Origin: Pelagomonas calceolata
Lineage: Eukaryota > Sar > Pelagophyceae > Pelagomonadales > Pelagomonadaceae
NCBI GenBank assembly: GCA_918797485.1
Contig: CAKKNE010000005.1
Location: 930,001 to 994,000 of the forward strand
Length of the DNA: 64,000 nt
Direction of reading: 5' to 3'
Shown: piece by piece, positions 1-9,198 of the stretch
Position numbering within the stretch: the stretch's first letter is position 1
Layout: each line of letters starts with the position of its first letter
Program-made: the position numbers and the translations under genes
Notes under the pieces: model-generated
Told to the model about the DNA's origin: nothing
What the model saw: the letters and a program-made list of their open reading frames with translations, nothing else
The model's database searches: none

Positions 1-764
1 CCAAAGCTGCGCGAAAGGATCCCTTCGCGCCAGTTGTAAACATCGACAATATCTGCATTTCGGCGAACTATGTACAGCGCATCGCCCTGCACCGCGATGC
101 CCCCCTGCTCTTCGTCCTGCTCAGGCCGGCCAGCCAAGGCAAACTTGCGCAGAAGCGTTCCAGTTTGATTGTCGTACACGTCAATAAAGCAAACAGTCTG
201 TCCATTTTCGGTGCTGCGATACAAGACCAGTAGCGCATCACCGGCGAGGGCGAATGTATCGATCCAGTATGCATCAGCGATCTCGATTCTCATGAGAGAC
301 TCGTTGTAGGCGTCTGCCTCGTCGCTATCCTCGTCTGAAGGTGGTTCTGCTAGTCGCACGCAAACGATTCGTGATTCGTCTGACAAGAGGACCCAAGCCG
401 TACCATCGCCTCGAAGGGCAACCACCCGCGGGGTGTTGAGGTTCGTGTTTAGTTCTGCACCAGCGACGCCGTCGTTCGAGAACGTTGCGAGGCACCCGCT
501 AAACGCCATTCGCCCGTAATTTGCAATCATCACGCCATCACCGTACGCAACGCAGTGATCGCTATACTGGAATTCTCCGATTTGCTGGCGATGCACGCGC
601 AGCATCCCTCTGCAGCGGCGGCGCCACGCGTCACGCAACGTCTTGCTGGCCGTCGCGGCGCCAAAGCCGGCTTCGGGAGTGATAAATGAGAAGACAGTGG
701 AGAGGACATCGTCGGACGCCAGGGCTGGATGGCTTCGCGCGCGAGCGCTGCGGGTCAAAGGCAT
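1..764 (-). CDS. F-box-like protein with a propeller-like region (partial, runs off the left edge)
   Basis: An open frame begins at ATG 764 and reaches base 1 without a stop, so the C-terminus lies outside the window. About 254 residues are visible. Residues 15-45 (ALASDDVLSTVFSFITPEAG, then TASKTLRDAWRRR) have the leucine and hydrophobic spacing of an F-box, which in known proteins binds SKP1 in SCF ubiquitin ligases. The rest alternates short hydrophobic strands with glycine and aspartate turns, such as VVALRGDGTAWVL and GGIAVQGDALYIVRR, as in an NHL- or kelch-like propeller. Substrate-adaptor function is inference from this pairing. The promoter motif at 811-836 lies 47 bp upstream of the start. 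Confidence 0.6.
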   Translation of the reverse strand, partial: MPLTRSARARSHPALASDDVLSTVFSFITPEAGFGAATASKTLRDAWRRRCRGMLRVHRQQIGEFQYSDHCVAYGDGVMIANYGRMAFSGCLATFSNDGVAGAELNTNLNTPRVVALRGDGTAWVLLSDESRIVCVRLAEPPSDEDSDEADAYNESLMRIEIADAYWIDTFALAGDALLVLYRSTENGQTVCFIDVYDNQTGTLLRKFALAGRPEQDEEQGGIAVQGDALYIVRRNADIVDVYNWREGILSRSF

Positions 765-810
765 GGGTCTTTTGCAGTACTTCTGTGTGTGAGAGTGGCA
801 AAAAATTTGC

Positions 811-836
811 GCTAGCGGCATGTAAGACACACTAGG
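811..836. promoter_or_regulatory. Promoter-type motif copy 1 (GCTAGCG-N-TAAGACACACTAGG)
   Basis: This copy reads GCTAGCGGCATGTAAGACAC followed by ACTAGG. It sits between the divergent starts at 764 (minus) and 1035 (plus). Eleven related copies occupy other intergenic regions of the window. Confidence 0.6.
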
Positions 837-1034
837 CATTACCAAGCTCCAACTGGCAAGCTGAGTTTGCGACCGCTACTGCAGATATTTGGGCGCAGGA
901 CGTGGCTGTGACGTTTTATTTTAAAACCCATTAACAGCGAGACCAGTTACGCCGCCGCGCGACACCTGTGCAGCTCTACAGCCCACGAGCCCACGCTGAC
1001 AATCCGCTGCCGCCTCCGCGTCACGCGCCGCACG

Positions 1035-1532
1035 ATGATGCGCCGCCTGCTATTCGTCGTCGCCGCCGCCGCGGCGTCCACCATCACGCCCGAGCAGGCG
1101 TCCAAGCTGAGAAGTTTGGGCTACCGCGCGTCGGAAATCGCGGCGATACGACCCAGCGTCGCGAGCGTCGTGGCGAGGCGAGGCCTGCCGCGACCGAAAG
1201 CGGGCATGCCGCCGTCGTGGGTGGTCGACGACGCGGACCTGGCGCCGGCGCGCGCCCGACCGCGGCCGCTCGCCGGCGTCGTTGGCCTCCTGCAAAAACT
1301 AGCCTTCTCGGTGAGCATGCTCGCACGGGACCTCGCAGAAGTCACACGAAGAGCCGCTATACCGGTCGGCGTTGTCCTCGTCGCGAGCCAGGCGGACCGG
1401 ATTCGATCAACAATGAAATCGCCGAGCGGGGAGGAGGGCTACTTCCTCTTCGACGGGCCGACCGATCCGGCGATGCGTGGCGGGGCGAAGGTCCAGATCT
1501 CGCCGGCGAGCGCCCCCTCGTCGAAACGATAG
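1035..1532 (+). CDS. Small secreted or plastid-targeted conserved protein
   Basis: This encodes 165 residues starting at the first of two adjacent ATGs. Residues 1-15 (MMRRLLFVVAAAAAS) form a signal-peptide core. Residues 17-66 contain ITPEQASKLRSLGYRASEIA, IRPSVASVV and GMPPSWVVDD. From memory this pattern (LRALGY.PSE...RP....V...G..RP..GMP..W) recurs in proteins of diatoms and other secondary-plastid algae, but I cannot name the family. A hydrophobic stretch near residues 105-125 may be a membrane segment. Function is unknown. Confidence 0.55.
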   Translation: MMRRLLFVVAAAAASTITPEQASKLRSLGYRASEIAAIRPSVASVVARRGLPRPKAGMPPSWVVDDADLAPARARPRPLAGVVGLLQKLAFSVSMLARDLAEVTRRAAIPVGVVLVASQADRIRSTMKSPSGEEGYFLFDGPTDPAMRGGAKVQISPASAPSSKR

Positions 1533-1550
1533 CGTTGTGTCTGTGCGGGC

Positions 1551-1636
1551 GAGTGTGTGGAGATTCTACGCCATCGACGCGACGTCGTCCCCGTAGCTGC
1601 GGCAGCTCGATGGCGTGGAGGTTCACGAACTTATAA
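1551..1636. mobile_element. Degenerate introner-like relic
   Basis: This lies 19 bp past the stop of the upstream small gene. It contains GTGTGGAGATTC, then CGCCATCGACGCGACGTCG and CTCGATGGCGTGGAGGTTC, the palindromic core found in the intact introners of this window. The right terminal repeat is not recognisable and no target duplication is visible, so it is probably a decayed copy in a 3' UTR. Confidence 0.45.
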
Positions 1637-1657
1637 ATAAAACCTGATATTAGTTCA

Positions 1658-3271
1658 TCATAAGAATTGGCGCACGGCGACCGCGTCATACAGGCCCTTC
1701 AGCCGCCACGCCACGGGCAGGCACAGCCGCCGGAAGACGAAGGGCCCCAGCACCGGAATGCCTCTGGACACGAACCACCGGTGGGCACTCAACAGCGGCC
1801 TAGCGCCGTCCAAGACAGAATATCCCGGTAATAAGTCGCCGGCCATGCCGTCCAAACACAGCGCGTTGATCACTAAAGTAGCGTACTGAGCGCCTATTCT
1901 AACCCGATGCTTCCGCACCAACTCCAGCAGACCCCGAACAACATCTCCGAAGTCCACGCCCGTGCCATAGCCCCGGCACTTCTCCCTGAATAAAGTTCGG
2001 ACCTCATCGTCGAAAGCGCGGACCTGCTCCCTGCTCAGGTTCTTCGCGTTCGCCGGATCGAAGGCTCGCAGGTTCTTCGCCGCTGCTCTATGATCGGCAG
2101 CGCCGATCGCCTCGATCAAACCGACAAACCTGTCCGACTCGCTATGTGTCAAAGGTGATACCATACCGGCATCCACTACTGAAATGGCCCTTGCTTGCCT
2201 TATATTGAGACCCCATAAAATAGATAACGATACGAGGATCTCGCCGTCATACAACAGATTGCCGGGGTGCAAATCCGCGTGCATCACCTTGTCCTCCAAT
2301 AGCATTTTGAGGTAGAGGTCTTCGCCCCTCGTGACTAAGTAAGCGCCCGTTTTTCTATCTAAACCCTGTTTCAAGTCGTCGAAGTTCCTCGCGCGCTTCG
2401 CGATGCCCACAACTAATTCCCCGGGCAAAAAGGACTCGATGAGTACCGAAGGCGTCTCGAGCGTGGGTCTCGGAAAATCTACATCACCCCACCGTCGGAA
2501 TCTAGAGCGGAAGCCGCGCAGTTCTTGGGCCTCGTGGTCGAGTCGCGACTGCTGGGCCAACGTGTCGCCGAATTGCGCCACGGTGTCCGACAGCCGCAAC
2601 GCTCGCAACGGCGGGAAGACCTCCAGACATCTAGCGCCGAACGCGAGTAAAGTCACGTCCAAGCGCAGGCGCGTCCCTACTTTCGGGTGCCTTACTTTGA
2701 CTGCCAAGACCTGGCCCTTGCGCGTGGCCCGATGGACTTGCGCGATACTACCAGAAGCAATAGGTTTCCGTTCGAAGGAGTCGAAGTAGTCGTCGATCGA
2801 ACATCCAATAGCGTCCTCGACCAGTTTTTTAGTATGCCTCCTCGAATGTGCTGGCGCGCCCGCTTGCAGGCCCGCTAACGAGTTACAGAGCGCGACGGGG
2901 AACAGATCCGACCGCGTCGCGGACCACTGCGCCCACTTGACGAAGCAGGCGCCGGCCCGTCCTAGGCACCACGTCAATAAAGGGTACCAGAGGCGCCTTC
3001 TGAAGGGCCCTAGGAAGAACGCGAGCCAAAACGTGAGCGTCGCGGGTAAAAAGGCCCAGCACAAAAACACGGCCCGGACGCAGAGGCGTAGCGTGCCTGG
3101 TGCCTTCGCGTCTGCTAGATCCTCGGCGGCCATTGCCCGCTTGGTCGTCGCGAGGCTCCGCTCGCGTCTTTGCTTTTCGAACTCGCGCGGTGTCAGGGCT
3201 TTGCTGGCGCGTGGCTTGTTCATTGCCGCGGCGCTCAACACGAGCAGGCATGCTACCGCGTGCGCGCGCAT
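1658..3271 (-). CDS. ABC1/UbiB (ADCK) family kinase-like protein
   Basis: This encodes 537 residues from ATG 3271; an open frame extends upstream only with a non-ATG start. A signal-like N-terminus (MRAHAVACLLVLSAAA) precedes a hydrophobic segment near residues 68-90. UbiB-family landmarks are KWAQWSATRSDLFP (the KxGQ region, about 112-125), an ASGSIAQVHRA loop (about 172), AVKVRHP with the ATP-site lysine (about 190), HADLHPGN (331-338) and VDAGMVSPL in place of DFG (about 366). The family acts on quinone metabolism in mitochondria and plastids. Between HADLHPGNLLYDG and VDAG lie about 24 extra residues (SLSILWGLNIRQARAIS) that look like an unspliced short intron or a lineage insert. ADCK2-type or plastid ABC1K is the best guess. 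Confidence 0.8.
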   Translation of the reverse strand: MRAHAVACLLVLSAAAMNKPRASKALTPREFEKQRRERSLATTKRAMAAEDLADAKAPGTLRLCVRAVFLCWAFLPATLTFWLAFFLGPFRRRLWYPLLTWCLGRAGACFVKWAQWSATRSDLFPVALCNSLAGLQAGAPAHSRRHTKKLVEDAIGCSIDDYFDSFERKPIASGSIAQVHRATRKGQVLAVKVRHPKVGTRLRLDVTLLAFGARCLEVFPPLRALRLSDTVAQFGDTLAQQSRLDHEAQELRGFRSRFRRWGDVDFPRPTLETPSVLIESFLPGELVVGIAKRARNFDDLKQGLDRKTGAYLVTRGEDLYLKMLLEDKVMHADLHPGNLLYDGEILVSLSILWGLNIRQARAISVVDAGMVSPLTHSESDRFVGLIEAIGAADHRAAAKNLRAFDPANAKNLSREQVRAFDDEVRTLFREKCRGYGTGVDFGDVVRGLLELVRKHRVRIGAQYATLVINALCLDGMAGDLLPGYSVLDGARPLLSAHRWFVSRGIPVLGPFVFRRLCLPVAWRLKGLYDAVAVRQFL

Positions 3272-3614
3272 CGCGGCGGCGTCAGCGCGCCGCGGCGAGG
3301 CCTCTGCTGCGCTCCTGGCTGCACCGTTGCCCGCGTGGCTCAAACAGCGCTCGCGCCGACCGGTCGCTGCGACGCAGAGTCACTAGAATGCGTCTGCCAG
3401 GCCGTTTTTGCAGCAACACGACCTTATCCGCAGCACGAGTTTTGGGCTGGAGCTAGTATTCTACACGCTAGCTAATCGAGCAATTGCCAAAGTCGCGCTG
3501 TCCGAAACTCCTCCTTAGACGCATCCAAGAAGCGCACGCGCAGAGGGGAAGAATGACGCTAGCTAGAGCCTATACGCTAGCTCGAGCCGATCTCGCGCCA
3601 GACGTCGAGAAAAA
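3272..3614. other. Divergent intergenic region with motif copy 2
   Basis: This 343-bp gap separates the divergent UbiB and cytochrome b5 genes. It holds the motif at 3452-3473 (GCTAGTATTCTACACGCTAG, reverse orientation) and further CTAG/GCTAG words at 3559-3585. No gene is visible. Confidence 0.5.
3452..3473. promoter_or_regulatory. Promoter-type motif copy 2 (diverged)
   Basis: Read on the minus strand it is GCTAGCGTGTAGAATACTAG, matching the GCTAGCG...ACTAG frame with a changed centre. It lies 180 bp from the UbiB start and 142 bp from the cytochrome b5 start. Confidence 0.45.
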
Positions 3615-5075
3615 ATGGCGTCTTACCGGTTATGGTTGGCCTTTTCGATCGGTGCAGCATGCGCCTACTACGCACCGCCGACGCGGAGGCGCGTCGCGCT
3701 GCGTAACACGGCACTAAACTACGCGGACACCGATGTGGCTGTGGATTCTTCTGCTGATCGCGCGCGCGCCCTCGATTCGCTGCGAAAAAAAGGCGACAAG
3801 GCTGCCGTAAAAGCGCTCCAAGCTGACGACGTCGCCGATATAGTGGTCATAATCGACGGTCTCGACGTCGACGTCACCGAATACGCAAGAGAACACCCGG
3901 GCGGCGCCGCGGTCTTGCGCAAATTCCACGGCAAGGACGCGAGCAAGGCCTTCCACGCCGCGAAGCACAGCAAGGCCGCGCTGGACCGCATGAAGGCGCT
4001 CCAGCCCGAGGCGAAGGCGAAGCCGGTCTCGCGCGCGTCCAAGCTCTTCACGCACGAGGACCGGTCGCAGGTGCACAAGGTGCTCGGACTCTGGTGCCTG
4101 GGCCACTACGTCGTCCGCATCCACCGCGGGATCTGGTCGGCGGACCCGACGGGCGGGCTGACCGCGCTCAGCGCGGTGCCGTGGCTCTTGCCCCACGCCC
4201 TATTGTCATTATCCTCCATCAAGTTCCACGTGCCCCGGGAACGTATCGCGAAGAAGCCGATGATCTGGCAGGAGTTCCGCATGCACAACATCATCTTCGC
4301 GCTGCGGTCGTTTGTGTGTGCGGCGCTCGCGGCCGCGTCGTTGCACGCTTCTACGATCACGAGGCAGCGCGCAGCGGTCGGCGCCGCGTGCACGGTCTTC
4401 GCGTCGCTCGTCGCGGCCGACGTCGCGACCTGCGTGGAAACCAAATTTCGGGTCCGTAGCTGCTCGATGGCGTGATTTCCACACAGGTCGCCACGATCAA
4501 GCTGCGCGAGGACGCGTCCGAGACGACGACGGAGACGATGCCCTACTGGGCCGGCGCCTCGCCCTCGACCATCAGGCGCTTCAAGGGCTTTTATGCCTAC
4601 TGTCAGTGGATGGCGACCCTCGGCTGTTTGGCCAACGGCAACCCGCTCTGGCCGCTCTGCATCGCGCTGCCGATCCAGCTCGCGTCGCTGCTGATGACGC
4701 TGGTGCGCAAGGGCCTGCTGACGGCGCGCGGCTACCACCTCCTCTACACGGCGTCGCTCTGCGTGCCGTTCGTCGTCGGTGAGTGTTTCGGCGTCGAATC
4801 CAAGCGTCGATGGCGTACGAAGGAGTGACGGTCCCGCCACGCCGTCGAGCAGACGTCGCGTCGATGGCGTGGGGGGGCGTGCGCTGACGTGATAACTCAC
4901 AGGCCTCGCGCGCGGCGGCGCGCCATTCCTCGCCCTGACGCCGGCCGCCTACGCGCTCCTGTTTGCAAGGAGGCGCCTCGGCCGCGCGCCACAGTGGAAG
5001 TACCTCATCTGGGCACCTGTCCTCGCGGCACGCGTCCTCGCCGGGGACCACGCGGTCTTCCGGGCCTTCCTGTAA
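3615..5075 (+). CDS. Cytochrome b5-domain membrane protein, two introner introns
   Basis: The exons are 3615-4421 (or -4433), 4487-4778 and 4903-5075, giving 423 or 427 residues. The first intron has two in-frame donors 12 nt apart. Residues 70-125 form a cytochrome b5-like fold: REHPGGAAVLRKFHGKDAS carries the HPGG haem-ligand motif and KAFHAAKHS supplies the second histidine. The C-terminal two thirds is a multi-pass membrane region with motifs such as WCLGHYVVRIHRGIW and KFHVPRERIA. It may be an electron-transfer or lipid-modifying membrane protein, but desaturase histidine boxes are not evident. Residues 1-20 look like a signal peptide. Its stop is 19 bp from the convergent gene at 5094. 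Confidence 0.75.
4422..4494. mobile_element. Introner element with target duplication (intron 1 of the b5 gene)
   Basis: The element spans 4430-4486 (57 bp) with ends CTGCGTGGAAACC and GATTTCCACACAG. It is flanked by GTCGCGAC (4422-4429) and GTCGCCAC (4487-4494), 7 of 8 matching. Splicing from the GT that starts the left duplication restores VAADVATIKL across the exon junction. Confidence 0.85.
4779..4902 (+). mobile_element. Introner-type intron 2 of the b5 gene
   Basis: This is a 124-nt GTGAGT...CTCACAG intron. It contains AAGCGTCGATGGCGTACGAA and GTCGCGTCGATGGCGTG, the shared introner core. Terminal repeats are not clear. The frame is restored exactly (VVG | LARGGAPF). Confidence 0.6.
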
Positions 5076-5093
5076 ATTCTCTTTTAGACACAC

Positions 5094-5492
5094 CTACCGG
5101 CTGCCGAAGAGGAACGTGAAGGGCGCGGTCAGGACCTTGATCAACGACGCGAAGAAGGAGCGCCGCTCGGGCTCCTGGACGAAGCTGTACGTGCCGCGGA
5201 CCACGAGCGGGTTGCGCGACTTCGTCGGCACGTTCCACGTCGCGTAGATTTGGCGCGGCCGGAACTGGCCGTCGCGCTGGTCGTACTCGCCGCCGACCGT
5301 GAGCTGGTCTCCTAATCTCGTCTCGATGGTGCCTCCTAGATTAATGGGCGGACCCTTGGGCGCCTTGACCGTCTGCTTCGTCTTGGCGTCGTCTTCAGGT
5401 GACGGGGGCTCGGTCGCCGTGACCGAGACCGCGCCGCGCCGCCGCGCGGCGTCCGCCGCGGCGACGAGCAGCGCGGCGTGGAGGAGCTTCAT
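5094..5492 (-). CDS. Small secreted hypothetical protein
   Basis: This encodes 132 residues from ATG 5492. MKLLHAALLVAAADAA is a clear signal peptide. The mature part has an acidic linker (PPSPEDDAKTK) and then alternating strands (GGTIETRLGDQLTVGGEYDQ, IYATWNVP, LVVRGTYSFV) that could be a small beta-barrel or beta-sandwich. The C-terminus is hydrophobic (FFASLIKVLTAPFTFLFGSR). I do not recognise the family. Longer upstream frames lack an ATG with this signal peptide. Confidence 0.55.
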   Translation of the reverse strand: MKLLHAALLVAAADAARRRGAVSVTATEPPSPEDDAKTKQTVKAPKGPPINLGGTIETRLGDQLTVGGEYDQRDGQFRPRQIYATWNVPTKSRNPLVVRGTYSFVQEPERRSFFASLIKVLTAPFTFLFGSR

Positions 5493-5919
5493 GGCGCGAC
5501 GGCCTCGGTGTGGCGGCCTGCGGGGGACGACGCCGTCGCGACAGTGCTGCGGTCGTCCGTAACTGCTGCGGTCGTCTCCAGCGGCGAACCGCACCGCGCG
5601 CCGCCAAAACACGCGTAGGCAGTTCGAGCACTTTTGAAGTGAGCAGGGGAGCAGCCAGCTGCAGCGCGCCGCAGCAGCGATCGCGCGCAAGTCGACAAGT
5701 GTAAATTGACCCTGGTGAGCGCAGTGGGTAGTGGTGGTGTGAGCACGGCTACAAAAGCAAACGCGCGTTCAAGCGAGCTAGCGGCTTTGTAAGACACTAG
5801 CGCTAACAAACGGGTTTTTCCCCCGCGCCGATTCGCGCGGCTGGTCTCCAAGGGGCTCCGCCCACGAGTCCTAGCACCGCAACAGACCGCGTGGCTTCGA
5901 GTGCACATTCATAGTCTAC
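5493..5919. other. Intergenic region with promoter motif and dispersed repeat
   Basis: This 427-bp gap lies between two minus-strand genes. It contains motif copy 3 at 5777-5804 and, at 5866-5884, a copy of the dispersed AGTCCTAGCACCG(C/T)AACA word. No coding signal was seen. Confidence 0.5.
5777..5804. promoter_or_regulatory. Promoter-type motif copy 3
   Basis: This copy reads GCTAGCGGCTTTGTAAGACA followed by CTAGCGCT. It lies 285 bp upstream of the start at 5492. Confidence 0.6.
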
Positions 5920-8900
5920 TTAGTCCTCGGCCACGACGGGGTCCACCTCCATACCGACGTGCCCCCCCGCGACGCCCTTCTTCCGGCCGCCCCTCTCCGC
6001 GACTTTGGTGGTAGAGATGTCCACCGTGCCGATCAACCCGCCCTCGCCGTCGTCCTCGAAGAGGTAGGGGTTCTTGTAGCCGATGTCGTAGTCCGTTTCG
6101 GTGCAGGCCCGGATCCACATGCGCTGCTCGGCCCAGAGCGAGTCGTTCTTCGACTTGACCTCCTCCACTTTCCCTTCGTAGGTCCAGTCCGCGGGCACGA
6201 CGACGTGGCGCGGCGCCGGCGCCGGCGCCTCGATCAGCCAGCCGCCGTCTCCCCTAATCGCCGTGCCCGCGACGATTGACGTCGACGGCGCGCGGACGCG
6301 GTCCATGTCGGCGTTCTGCACGTAGCCGCACTGGTCGCCCGTCGCTGCGTCGTGGACCGCGAACGCCAAACCCTTGAACGGGCCGTGGCTCGGCCCGCGC
6401 CGGTTCGGCTCGAGGCGCAGCTCCAGCGCCGCGCCGTCTTCCAGACCAGAAGCGCCTTGCACACAATGCTGCAATTGCGTCTGCGCGACGGCGACGCGCA
6501 CCGTCGCTCCCGCGTCGTCGGCGAGCGGCCAATTCTCGAGCTTGATGTGCTCGCCGGCCGGCGTCGTCACGCGGACCATCGTGTTGTCGGGCATGCCACT
6601 CCGCAGCCCCGTCACCGCCAAATGCATCGCAATACCGGCGACGGCCTTGCCGCCAAAGCACGCGGCCGTGATCTGCAGCCGCGCGACGGCCTCGCGCCCG
6701 CGCCAGGGCACCAGGCCGACCTCCCCGTAATGCGCGTCGAAGGCCTCGCGCACGAGCGCCGCGAGCGCCGTCGGCGAGGCCGCGGCGACTTGCGCCAGCC
6801 TCGCGTCCATCGACGCCTTGCGCCGCTCGTAAAAGTCGAGCGTGCCCCAGTCGCACGGCGCGGCCTGAAACGGCGCGAAGAACGCGTCGGCGACGGGCGC
6901 GCGCGCCTGGTCCCACAGGAGCAGGTAGGCCACCGTCCTTAATGTAGCTCCCTCGTCGTGCCACGAGCTCCAGCCCTCCTTGCCCGCCGCGCGGCCGGCG
7001 ACGCTCTCGACGAGCTCGAGCCGCGGATTCGTAGGGGCGCCGGCGGCGTCGACCTCGACCACATCATCGTCGTCGTCGTCGACGGCGAAGAGCAGCCGGC
7101 TGCCGACCTCGCCGACGCGGGCGACGGCGCCCTTGTGGATGCGCTTGCCCTCCTTCGGCGCGCGCCACTTTTTATCGCCGGCCGTCGCCTCGACCTTCCA
7201 GAGCGCGACGGTGCCCTTGCCGCAGTCGCGCCGCGCGTCCGCGAGCGCCTGCGTCCATTCGACGGTGTCCTTGAGACCCAGGTGCTTCAGGTTGATCAGG
7301 AGCCGCTCGTGGCACGCGGCGCGCCGGTAGCCGTGCTTCATGAGCGCTCGCAGGACCTCGTTCGCCTCGGCGTACTTCTTGTCCTTCTGGAGGAAGCCGA
7401 CGCCGTGCCACGCGGCGCCCGCGAGGCGATTGCCCGCGTCGAAGCCCTGGAGCCACGAGGGCAGCGAGGCGACGTAGTTCGCGTCCGCCGCGTTCTGGTC
7501 GAGGAGGCCGAGGCACGCCGCCGCCAGTGCTTCCGCGACCTTGCGCGCGGCCGCCGCGACCGGCACCAGGGCCTCCTTCACGGCCTCCGTCGCCGCGTCC
7601 TTGCGGTCGCGCGCCGCCTCCGCGGCCGCATCGTCGCCGCCCTTCTCGGCCTTCTCGAGCGCGGCGCAGGCCTTCTTGCGCTCGGCGCAGGCCTTCTGGA
7701 GCGTCTCGACGGCCGCGTGCTCGTCGGGCTTCGCGCAGAGCGTCCGCGACACCGTCGCCTCCTCGACAACAACGCCGAGGGCCTCCGACGCCGGGTCGAG
7801 CGAGCTCGGCCGCTGGAACGCGGCCAGCGCCGCCGGCGCGTCGCACTTCTCGTAGACGACGAGAAGGTCGAGGACGTCGTCGCCCCAGGCGTCGCCGTTC
7901 GCGATGGCCGCGGCGATGCCAGCGGCGTGCGCGAGGCCCGCGACGCCCTCCGTGCGCTCGAAGTGGCGCCGCGTGCGGAAGAGCGGCGTCCCGACCGGCG
8001 GCTGCGCCTCGGCCGACCGCAGGTGGGGCGGCTGGAGCACGGCCTGGAGCCGGCGCGTGTGCGGCGCCGGTCGCCCCAGCAGCCCGACGCGCCGCTCCGA
8101 GAAGCGCAGCGCGCGCAGGAGCGCCGTCTCCGTTTCGCGGTCGACGCGCACGAGGGCCCTCTCGTCGGCGACTAAAAAGGAGAGCGCCGTCGCGTCCTCG
8201 AGCCCGGCCGCGACGGCGCGCACCACGGCGACGTGCACCTCCTTCGACGAGCCCTTGTGCCGCTTCTTCGCGGCCTTCCAGGCGTCCGGCGCGGACTCCT
8301 TGAGCGCCATGTACACGCGCTTCACCTCGTCGCCGACGAGCGCCGGCAGCGCCTCGGCCGCGTCCGTGAGCGGGCTCTCCGCCGTCAGCGGGACGAGCGC
8401 GCCGGCGCGCGTGAGTGTCGTAATTACGGCGGTGGCGTCGCCGCCGGCGTAGCTCTCGACCGACGCGCGGCTCCCTTGAACCGGGTGCCAGGGCCCCGTC
8501 ACGAAGAGGAGCCGCGCCAGGACGTGCCGGCTGGCTTCGTCCAACGAAGCGACGCGCTCGAGGGCCGCGCGCGCCGCGCCGACGAAGAGGTCCTTGCCGT
8601 CCGCGGCGACGGCCGCGAGGGCGGCATTGACGGCGTCGCGGAGCGCCAGCTGGTAGGCCGACGTCGCGGCGTCGACGGGCCGCGGCGCGGCCGGCGCCGG
8701 CGACGCGGAGCGCGCGCGCTTCTGCGGCGGAGCGTGGTCCGCCGGCGCGGCGGCGCGCTTCTGCCGGCCCGTCGGCGCGGCCGGCGCCGGCGACGCGGCC
8801 CGGGCGCGCTTTGCAGGAGGTCCGCCGTCCTCGGCGGCGCGGCGCTTCTGCGTTTGCGCCCGCGCCCTGTCGAGGTCGCCGCCGGCGTCGCGGAGCGCTT

Positions 8901-9198
8901 GCGAGGCGTCCGCCTTGCTCAGGCCCTCGAACTCGGCCATGAGCACGTTGCGCGGCCGCGGCGCCTTCGTGTCCACGTCCGGCGGCGGCGGCGCTGGTGG
9001 CGCTGCCAGAGACGCCGCCGCGGGCGCCGCGGCCGGCGCTGCCGCGGCGAGCGCGTTGGCGGCGGCCTCGACGTCGCCGCCGTGAGCGGCGAGCGTCGCC
9101 TCGGCGGCGCCCTCGGGGAAGCCCATGGCCACGAGTTGTTCCTTCGGCCGCATGTACTGCCTGACGTCCATGAACTTCGTGGGATCGCTGTAGTCCAT
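5920..9198 (-). CDS. FAN1: FAN1-type structure-specific nuclease with UBA-like N-terminus and split VRR-NUC site
   Basis: This is an intronless 1092-residue frame from ATG 9198. Residues 12-52 (MRPKEQLVAMGFPEGAAEAT, GGDVEAAANAL) form a UBA domain; a second UBA/CUE-like segment is near 85-115. A low-complexity KRAR/SPAPAAP linker follows. Residues 480-700 are helical, TPR-like. From about 745 the FAN1 catalytic block is clear: EGWSSWHDEGATLRTVAYLL, FAPFQAAPCDWGTLDFYERR, and TGLRSGMPD with Asp 871. The ExK half (KVEEVKSKNDSLWAEQRMWI; Glu 1013, Lys 1015) comes about 140 residues later instead of about 15. The insert includes a HIRAN-like stretch (LEPNRRGPSHGPFKGLAFAV, CGYVQNADMDRV). FAN1 trims interstrand crosslink and branched DNA; here UBA would replace the usual UBZ ubiquitin binder (inference). 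Confidence 0.85.
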   Translation of the reverse strand: MDYSDPTKFMDVRQYMRPKEQLVAMGFPEGAAEATLAAHGGDVEAAANALAAAAPAAAPAAASLAAPPAPPPPDVDTKAPRPRNVLMAEFEGLSKADASQALRDAGGDLDRARAQTQKRRAAEDGGPPAKRARAASPAPAAPTGRQKRAAAPADHAPPQKRARSASPAPAAPRPVDAATSAYQLALRDAVNAALAAVAADGKDLFVGAARAALERVASLDEASRHVLARLLFVTGPWHPVQGSRASVESYAGGDATAVITTLTRAGALVPLTAESPLTDAAEALPALVGDEVKRVYMALKESAPDAWKAAKKRHKGSSKEVHVAVVRAVAAGLEDATALSFLVADERALVRVDRETETALLRALRFSERRVGLLGRPAPHTRRLQAVLQPPHLRSAEAQPPVGTPLFRTRRHFERTEGVAGLAHAAGIAAAIANGDAWGDDVLDLLVVYEKCDAPAALAAFQRPSSLDPASEALGVVVEEATVSRTLCAKPDEHAAVETLQKACAERKKACAALEKAEKGGDDAAAEAARDRKDAATEAVKEALVPVAAAARKVAEALAAACLGLLDQNAADANYVASLPSWLQGFDAGNRLAGAAWHGVGFLQKDKKYAEANEVLRALMKHGYRRAACHERLLINLKHLGLKDTVEWTQALADARRDCGKGTVALWKVEATAGDKKWRAPKEGKRIHKGAVARVGEVGSRLLFAVDDDDDDVVEVDAAGAPTNPRLELVESVAGRAAGKEGWSSWHDEGATLRTVAYLLLWDQARAPVADAFFAPFQAAPCDWGTLDFYERRKASMDARLAQVAAASPTALAALVREAFDAHYGEVGLVPWRGREAVARLQITAACFGGKAVAGIAMHLAVTGLRSGMPDNTMVRVTTPAGEHIKLENWPLADDAGATVRVAVAQTQLQHCVQGASGLEDGAALELRLEPNRRGPSHGPFKGLAFAVHDAATGDQCGYVQNADMDRVRAPSTSIVAGTAIRGDGGWLIEAPAPAPRHVVVPADWTYEGKVEEVKSKNDSLWAEQRMWIRACTETDYDIGYKNPYLFEDDGEGGLIGTVDISTTKVAERGGRKKGVAGGHVGMEVDPVVAED

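Noticed and set aside
2190-2245. Short intron in the UbiB-like gene between HADLHPGN and VDAG
   Set aside because: The obvious donor/acceptor pair (about 55 nt) breaks the frame, so it is described as an insert rather than called as an intron.
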